Part shown: positions 6,101 to 9,396 of the stretch, piece by piece
How positions within the stretch are numbered: position 1 is the first letter of the stretch
Layout: every line of letters begins with the position of its first letter
Assembly (NCBI GenBank): GCA_002731395.1
Contig: PCBQ01000006.1
Coordinates: 5,265-14,660 of the forward strand
DNA: 9,396 nt
DNA from: Methanobacteriota archaeon
Lineage (GTDB): Archaea; Thermoplasmatota; Poseidoniia; Poseidoniales; Poseidoniaceae
Direction of reading: 5' to 3'
Notes under the pieces: generated by a model
Seen by the model: the letters and a program-made list of their open reading frames with translations, nothing else
Told to the model about the DNA's origin: nothing
Databases searched by the model: none
Made by a program: the position numbers and the translations under genes

Positions 6101-8335
6101 GGCGAGGAGGTCGAGATCGAGGGTGCCGTCACCGGTGCTCAGGCGAGCCGCGTTGGCGGCGAGAAGCAGTGCATCGCTGCCGTTTGATGTCAGGGTGACG
6201 CTGGCGGTGCTGGGAGCAGAGAGCGCACCAAAGGTCACGTTTCCACTGGCGTTGACTTCGAACTCGATTTGCCGGTAAGCGATGCCCTGCTCAGGCAAAG
6301 ATGCGCCACCAATCAAGGCTTGACGGAGGGTTTCGACCTGATTGGGGTCAAGCTCAATGCGGTGTGCTGGAGCAGGCTCAACCGAATCGGTCAGCACAGG
6401 TAGGCCATTGACCAGAAGGGTCCACCCGCTCACGTTGCCGTTTGCGGAGCGCACGGTCATGCCGAAATCAAGCAGTTCCGTCGGCGCCCAAAGTTCCACG
6501 CTCGCGCGTCCTGAAGGACTGACCGTTGTGGATGTCGTGGTGCTTCCGTCGATGAATCGATCTTGCCAACCCCACGCACCGATGCCTTGGATGGTCGTCG
6601 CCGGGCCCCATTCATGGCGTCCATCAAGCCCCAAATCCAAGCGTGGCGCCGTGGGTCGCTCTCCTCCGAGGGCGTCAGCACGAACCCATGCCACCCACCA
6701 TGAACGAGGAACGTTCACCCAGGTGCCGTTGGTGGTGTTGCCGGTGCTGTTGCCGGTGCTGTTGCCGGTGCTGTTGCCGGTGCTGTTGCCGGTGCTGTTG
6801 CCGGTGCTGTTGCCTGTGGTGTTCCCAGTGCTGTTGACGTAGACGGAATCCACAATGCCGAGGAAGCGAAGTTGCACGGCAGCAGCATGCTCGTCGGCGG
6901 CAAAAGTGTGCGGCAAGGTGACGTTGCTCCATGAGGTCTGGGAGGGGAGGCGCATTTGCGCCGTCACGTTCTCAGCACCGGCGCTGAGGCGCCACGCTTC
7001 AGGGGCAAGATCGCTGTGAATCCAAGGGGTGGTCAGCCACCCTCCGTTGTCGCCCTCGACGCGCATGCCTTCGGAGAAATCGCTGGGCGCAGCAACGCTA
7101 CCCGGCACGTCAGCAATGTCGTATTCGGTCCATCCAATGGAGGCGTTCATGTCCCAGCCGGTGGTCTCTGGATCCGCCCAAAGGTGGTCTGCCCATCGGC
7201 CGTCGAGGTGCATCGCGTAGACGGTTGGCATGGCACCTCCCACACCCGGAAGCATGGTCAAGTGAATGCGAATCTTGTCATGCACGTTCGCGTCCAGCAG
7301 ACCTAGGTCGACCAGCGGACCGGTTCGGTTGTGGTGGGTCGAAATGGGCATGGCGTTCCCGTCAAGGACGGTCCAGAACAGCTCAGAACCAGCCGGAAGG
7401 TCGGCTTCGATGGTCACGTCCGACCAGCGGCCTTCCTCGATGTTGCTGACGCCACCACCCCAGCCGATGGTGGGAGAGGTCCACTCCGAAACCAGCGGGG
7501 CAGCAAGCCGGACGTCATCGATGAACCAATAATCGCAGCAGGTGCTCGAACCTGAGGTTTGGTGGAAGCGGATTTGGGCGTTGGCGTGGAGGGCCGCGCT
7601 GGGCAGGTTCCAACTGAAGAAGGTCCACGTGTTGTTTGATGCCGGTGAACCGGACACGGTGTGAAGGTCAGCCCAAGAGTTGCCTCCACCAGCTAATTTG
7701 TATTGGATGCGAAGGTCCTCGTTTGAATCGGGCTCTTCGCCGCATGACGAGGACCCTTGACGGATCATCACGTGCAACGGCATCGATGGAACGCCGGAGA
7801 GGTCGATGCTGGGGGAGGTGGCATAGGTCGAGCCGGCATAGGTGCGAATGGCACCGCCGCTGGACCCGTTCAGACCGCATGCTGGGGAGGTGACACGTGA
7901 GGCGTAACTGTTGGAGAAACTCCAACCTGGGGCGCCGGTGTTGAAGTCCCAAAACTGAGCACCGCCAGAACCGATCAAGGCCCCTCCGGCGGTTGACACG
8001 CCGTCGGACACCGCGTCAGGATGGTCCCAAGCATCGCTGCCGGTCCAGGAAAATCCGTCCCTCACGCCCTCAACGGCAGGCTCCATGACAACTTCGAGGG
8101 ACGTGAGCGGGTTGCGGTTGGGCAGGTCGATCCACGCCGGGTCGGTGTCAGCGGTGGGACCCACGCCCACCTCGACGGTCGAGCCAAGGGTCAGTTCAGG
8201 TCCATTGCCTCGAGAGGCGGAAGAAGGGCTCATCGCCTCATCGAAGACCGGTGCGGGCACCATGGGGGAGAAACTTGCGAGGATGAACAACAAAAGCAGG
8301 GCGCAGGGCAACCCCCTCCCGCGCGCGTCATCCAT
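3017..8335 (-). CDS. Giant cell-surface protein: signal peptide, reelin-like and CARDB-like domains, one TM helix, Trp-rich tail
   Basis: A 1772-residue protein. The ATG at 8335 was chosen because it starts a signal peptide (hydrophobic core about 11-22, CALLLLFILASF). The frame stays open to 8542, but that extension is Arg/Pro-rich and overlaps ileS. In order: a reelin/MAM-like jelly-roll domain at about 128-280 (FWDFNTGAPGW, later DYWFIDDVRL, with Cys153, 198, 266 and 267); a beta-rich segment at about 285-380; ten consecutive N-glycosylation sequons at 501-538; a beta-rich region of unrecognised type at about 560-1010; Ig-like segments at about 1016-1530, two of them carrying D-(E/R)-AGN-type strands; a CARDB-like domain at 1537-1637; a TM helix at about 1654-1675; a very acidic stretch at about 1685-1708; and a terminal WWY-x10-WWY module at about 1739-1772. 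About 24 sequons all lie outside the membrane. Eight extracellular Cys occur close together in the sequence and could form disulfides. No catalytic motif was found. An adhesive or structural envelope role is inferred from architecture only. Confidence 0.85.
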   Translation of the reverse strand: MDDARGRGLPCALLLLFILASFSPMVPAPVFDEAMSPSSASRGNGPELTLGSTVEVGVGPTADTDPAWIDLPNRNPLTSLEVVMEPAVEGVRDGFSWTGSDAWDHPDAVSDGVSTAGGALIGSGGAQFWDFNTGAPGWSFSNSYASRVTSPACGLNGSSGGAIRTYAGSTYATSPSIDLSGVPSMPLHVMIRQGSSSCGEEPDSNEDLRIQYKLAGGGNSWADLHTVSGSPASNNTWTFFSWNLPSAALHANAQIRFHQTSGSSTCCDYWFIDDVRLAAPLVSEWTSPTIGWGGGVSNIEEGRWSDVTIEADLPAGSELFWTVLDGNAMPISTHHNRTGPLVDLGLLDANVHDKIRIHLTMLPGVGGAMPTVYAMHLDGRWADHLWADPETTGWDMNASIGWTEYDIADVPGSVAAPSDFSEGMRVEGDNGGWLTTPWIHSDLAPEAWRLSAGAENVTAQMRLPSQTSWSNVTLPHTFAADEHAAAVQLRFLGIVDSVYVNSTGNTTGNSTGNSTGNSTGNSTGNSTGNSTGNTTNGTWVNVPRSWWVAWVRADALGGERPTAPRLDLGLDGRHEWGPATTIQGIGAWGWQDRFIDGSTTTSTTVSPSGRASVELWAPTELLDFGMTVRSANGNVSGWTLLVNGLPVLTDSVEPAPAHRIELDPNQVETLRQALIGGASLPEQGIAYRQIEFEVNASGNVTFGALSAPSTASVTLTSNGSDALLLAANAARLSTGDGTLDLDLLATTEGRVSLTLQDATTVATIAVHDATMVAGAASPVVPSSVWRKFNATFLHESTAVALRLDVASVDQQDGWFIPLGGSQPVTLSGNAGLVELHPESPVTVQSGLGMGGFSASTEVQVVFRLTSLWDDAPAVDLDLRMVDGDGVYSMPATYRWTDGAAGVDDDLVLDSVDFATAAGSIAPGVTYLIAGTPVNVTVDLGWEQAPTNDEPFLAGDAEVQVWLGQDLVAVEDAPASNMLVFPTVAPYTFGSVTWEVRIVSTSGLGTGPISVINRTFTIDPMAPRVLGVDIETYDHRMPSGTQRFEIDVMDHVLLPDDLEAMVWFEWRDDDNGDRWPNEGEHTPVALFPPDDLTASTGTYTLLLDDRSGLNGERVAVYLTGSDEAGHVLEDGGSAERNKHLFIYEIGPDTAPVIPSDAFRFDDEPRSVLHPSTPYSISIDMQEQNGLSDLSTVEFHLAFDRPASPMAVSYDVDTGNCTSTTDLVIVDTCRIRGAVLDAHPFEKDMTLEMTFELAWNTPDLGALTRVPGLVLIDRAGNQAQAGFDDAAWSFSAELEMPSDDVELLLSQGTMLDDGARLTPGSRFEVSGAIQFAATKEAPLFDCEVEVSLAGRSTKVVARNGIWTAEMFAPGYGGTLPLTWGVACLPEGGRDVTDEATAVRWMVVDGLGPAVVEVVSPLPGRALEPTTYEVTLLVEEEGGLDYTTLELTWWVIDDSTGEQLRDGRVPLQLLSTVNVGLRLEVQGTIDLSGIDPSMLEERLTVAVALEARDFAGNDAVHLLDARGQSGADGAWAMEWYRPEFDIAPTAVTYGSLGLTTGDQTVVEAAVENVGSLDGDVEVRFEIVQIDGTRSLLRAQTITVAQGAVGTVAVDWKPDAPGAQWIEVVLPNGDIASGPVVDVRVQEEADLSERIFGTVNPLLGSAVGVVALVVISLFLLLIARATSRQGSRDEYDWEDEFEDDYEDEHDEVFDDPDVSSTSSSTTDAEAAGSSMTATSAEAQAASDGWTQGADGVWWYHDPKDGSWWYRGADGVDRRHG
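6725..6832. repeat. 12-bp tandem repeat (minisatellite) coding for N-S-T-G units
   Basis: Nine 12-bp units in register. Six perfect copies of GTTGCCGGTGCT (plus-strand sense) occupy 6737-6808. One diverged unit lies on the left (6725-6736) and two on the right (6809-6832). Read on the minus strand in the surface-protein frame, the units encode N-S-T-G with N-T-T variants at both edges, and the array ends N-T-T-N-G-T. Together with the flanking Asn this makes ten successive N-x-S/T sequons in 38 residues. Because the unit is a multiple of three, copy-number change keeps the frame. The perfect core with degenerate edges is typical of expansion by slippage or unequal recombination. Confidence 0.97.
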
Positions 8336-8347
8336 AGGGCACGCCTG

Positions 8348-8353
8348 CACCTC
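8348..8353 (-). promoter_or_regulatory. Ribosome binding site of the surface-protein gene
   Basis: On the minus strand the sequence reads GAGGTG, matching the GGAGGTGA complement of the 16S rRNA 3' end. It ends 12 nt before the ATG at 8335, which is longer than ideal. It supports that ATG over the upstream part of the frame, which lies inside ileS. Confidence 0.45.
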
Positions 8354-8424
8354 ACGGGACTTGAATGCTTCACCGTTGGTCCGAATTCCAAAACGAGCGG
8401 GGAGAGGTTGAAGACGAGGCCCTT

Positions 8425-8428
8425 GGTG
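8425..8428 (+). promoter_or_regulatory. Ribosome binding site of ileS (GGTG)
   Basis: A GGTG core lies 8 nt before the ATG at 8437. It fits the archaeal anti-Shine-Dalgarno complement and favours this start over an in-frame ATG at 8365, which has no comparable site and would add 24 residues. Confidence 0.45.
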
Positions 8429-8436
8429 CTCGGCGC

Positions 8437-9396
8437 ATGCCTCGCCCCTCGCCTGCGGGCGACCTCGACCCGGTGGCCCTCGAAGGGGACCTGCTGAAGC
8501 GATGGTCCGAGGAAGGTGCGTTCGAGGCGTCCATCGAAGCACGCCGGGGCGGAGCCCCGTTCATCTTCCTCGAAGGGCCACCGACCGCGAACGGAAAACC
8601 CGGCATCCACCATGTGGTGGCTCGGACCTACAAGGACCTCGTTTGCCGGTGGAAGACGATGCAAGGCTTCGTCGTCGAGCGAAAAGGCGGTTGGGACACC
8701 CACGGATTGCCCGTTGAAATCGAGGTGCAAAAGCGCCTGGACCTGATGTCCAACGAACAAATCGAGGCCTTCGGCATGCAGGCCTTCAACGACGCATGCC
8801 GTGAATCCGTCTGGACCTACGAACAGGCTTGGCGAGAGATGACCGAGCGCATGGCGTACTGGGTGGACCTTGACGAGCCGTACGTGACCCTCGACAACAC
8901 CTACGTGGAATCAACGTGGTGGGCCATGAAGCGCATGTTCGACCAGGGCTTGCTCTACCGCGGGCACAAGGTGCTGCCGTACTGCCCCCAAACCGGGACC
9001 TCCTACTCCAGCCACGAGGTCGCCCTCGGCTACAAGGAAGTCGAGGAGCCTTCGGTCTACGTCAAATTCCGACTCGTCGACGACGAGGCCTCCGTGCTTG
9101 CATGGACGACCACACCGTGGACGCTGCCCGGCAACGTCGGCTTGGCCGTCGGGCCGGAGGTCACCTACGTCCGCGTTCGCGTCACGGCGGACCCCGAGGC
9201 GTGGGAAGGCGCCGGTGGCGCGACGGTTGGCGAAGAATTGATCCTCGCTGAGGACCTGATGGGCGAGGTGCTGCGGCATCACGTCGAGGTCGTCGAGCGC
9301 ATCCAAGGCGCCGACCTCGTCGGTCGGGCCTATCATCCGCTCTTCCCCGAGGCCGTGCCGCGTGGCGAATCGACCACGGCATGGACCGTGTTGTCC
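8437..9396 (+). CDS. ileS: Isoleucyl-tRNA synthetase, N-terminal part (IleRS2-like with swapped GIHH motif)
   Basis: Class I aminoacyl-tRNA synthetase charging tRNA-Ile with isoleucine in the cytosol. The first 320 codons are present and the frame runs off the right edge. The catalytic-domain start is clear: FLEGPPTANGKPGIHHV (44-60), in which the usual H-x-G-H signature is replaced by G56-I-H58-H59, followed by KDLVCRWKTMQG and GWDTHGLPVE (85-94). The zinc-ribbon-like PYCPQTGTSYSSHEV (181-195) keeps the first Cys, but the usual second Cys (CPxC) is Thr. The CP1 editing domain begins with the Thr-rich AWTTTPWTLPGNVGLAV (222-238). The KMSKS loop and anticodon domain lie outside the window. The overall pattern (EGPP-ANGKPGIHH, RKxGWDTHGLPVE) resembles bacterial IleRS of the Bacteroidetes/Thermus kind more than typical archaeal IleRS, suggesting transfer. 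The gene diverges from the giant surface-protein gene. An alternative start at 8365 is possible. Confidence 0.95.
   Translation, partial: MPRPSPAGDLDPVALEGDLLKRWSEEGAFEASIEARRGGAPFIFLEGPPTANGKPGIHHVVARTYKDLVCRWKTMQGFVVERKGGWDTHGLPVEIEVQKRLDLMSNEQIEAFGMQAFNDACRESVWTYEQAWREMTERMAYWVDLDEPYVTLDNTYVESTWWAMKRMFDQGLLYRGHKVLPYCPQTGTSYSSHEVALGYKEVEEPSVYVKFRLVDDEASVLAWTTTPWTLPGNVGLAVGPEVTYVRVRVTADPEAWEGAGGATVGEELILAEDLMGEVLRHHVEVVERIQGADLVGRAYHPLFPEAVPRGESTTAWTVLS

Larger units (their letters stand above)
8336..8436. promoter_or_regulatory. Divergent intergenic region between surface-protein gene and ileS
   Basis: These 101 bp must hold the start signals for both divergent genes. The only notably A+T-rich stretches are around 8361-8370 and 8383-8393, the latter containing a GAATTC palindrome. 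Either could serve as a weak TATA-like element, but no consensus archaeal BRE/TATA pair or bacterial -35/-10 pair is convincing. The centre of the region is otherwise G+C-rich with no clear inverted repeat. Confidence 0.3.

Noticed and set aside
6737..6808. CRISPR-like direct repeats
   Set aside because: Units are contiguous 12-mers without spacers and translate in frame as part of the surface protein.
6342..6842. Plus-strand frame coding for a PVLL-repeat protein of 166 residues
   Set aside because: It is the antisense reading of the 12-bp repeat inside the surface-protein gene; the repeat arises from the N-S-T-G codons and the frame has no family features.
8383..8388. GAATTC palindrome as an operator
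   Set aside because: Only 6 bp with no extended symmetry; expected by chance.
8336..8542. N-terminal extension of the surface protein by 69 residues
   Set aside because: The extension is Arg/Pro-rich, lies over the start of ileS, and would place the clear signal peptide inside the protein.
8911..9336. Minus-strand frame of 141 codons inside ileS
   Set aside because: Opposite strand of a well-conserved IleRS segment; no motif and no ribosome site.

Overview
The window most likely comes from a high-G+C planktonic euryarchaeon of the Marine Group II type (Candidatus Poseidoniales). This is inferred from protein style, not from a marker gene. The evidence is a giant secreted, single-pass membrane protein rich in N-glycosylation sequons with an acidic, Trp-rich C-terminal tail, GGTG/GAGGTG-type ribosome sites, and tightly packed genes. 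A bacterial origin is not excluded, because the isoleucyl-tRNA synthetase and the NAD synthetase both have bacterial-looking relatives.

Layout. Four genes fill almost everything. (1) Positions 2-1237, + strand: the 3' part of a secreted-looking beta-propeller protein of the ELWxxDGT-repeat kind, cut by the left edge. (2) Positions 1234-2967, - strand: complete glutamine-hydrolysing NAD+ synthetase (nadE), overlapping the propeller gene tail-to-tail by 4 bp. (3) Positions 3017-8335, - strand: a 1772-residue cell-surface protein. It has a signal peptide, a reelin-like jelly-roll domain, a 12-bp tandem repeat coding for ten back-to-back N-glycosylation sequons, several beta-rich/Ig-like segments, a CARDB-like domain, one transmembrane helix, and a cytoplasmic acidic tail ending in a double WWY module. 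(4) Positions 8437-9396, + strand: the first 320 codons of ileS, cut by the right edge, divergent from the surface-protein gene across a 101-bp intergenic region.

The surface-protein gene and nadE lie on the same strand 49 bp apart and could be cotranscribed, but no functional link is evident. The two large extracellular proteins probably belong to the cell envelope. nadE and ileS are housekeeping genes. No RNA gene, CRISPR array, insertion sequence or prophage signature was seen. No multi-gene novel system is apparent. The most notable points are the swapped GxHH signature in IleRS, which is associated with mupirocin hyper-resistance in bacterial IleRS2, the glycosylation-sequon minisatellite, and the unusual architecture of the giant surface protein.
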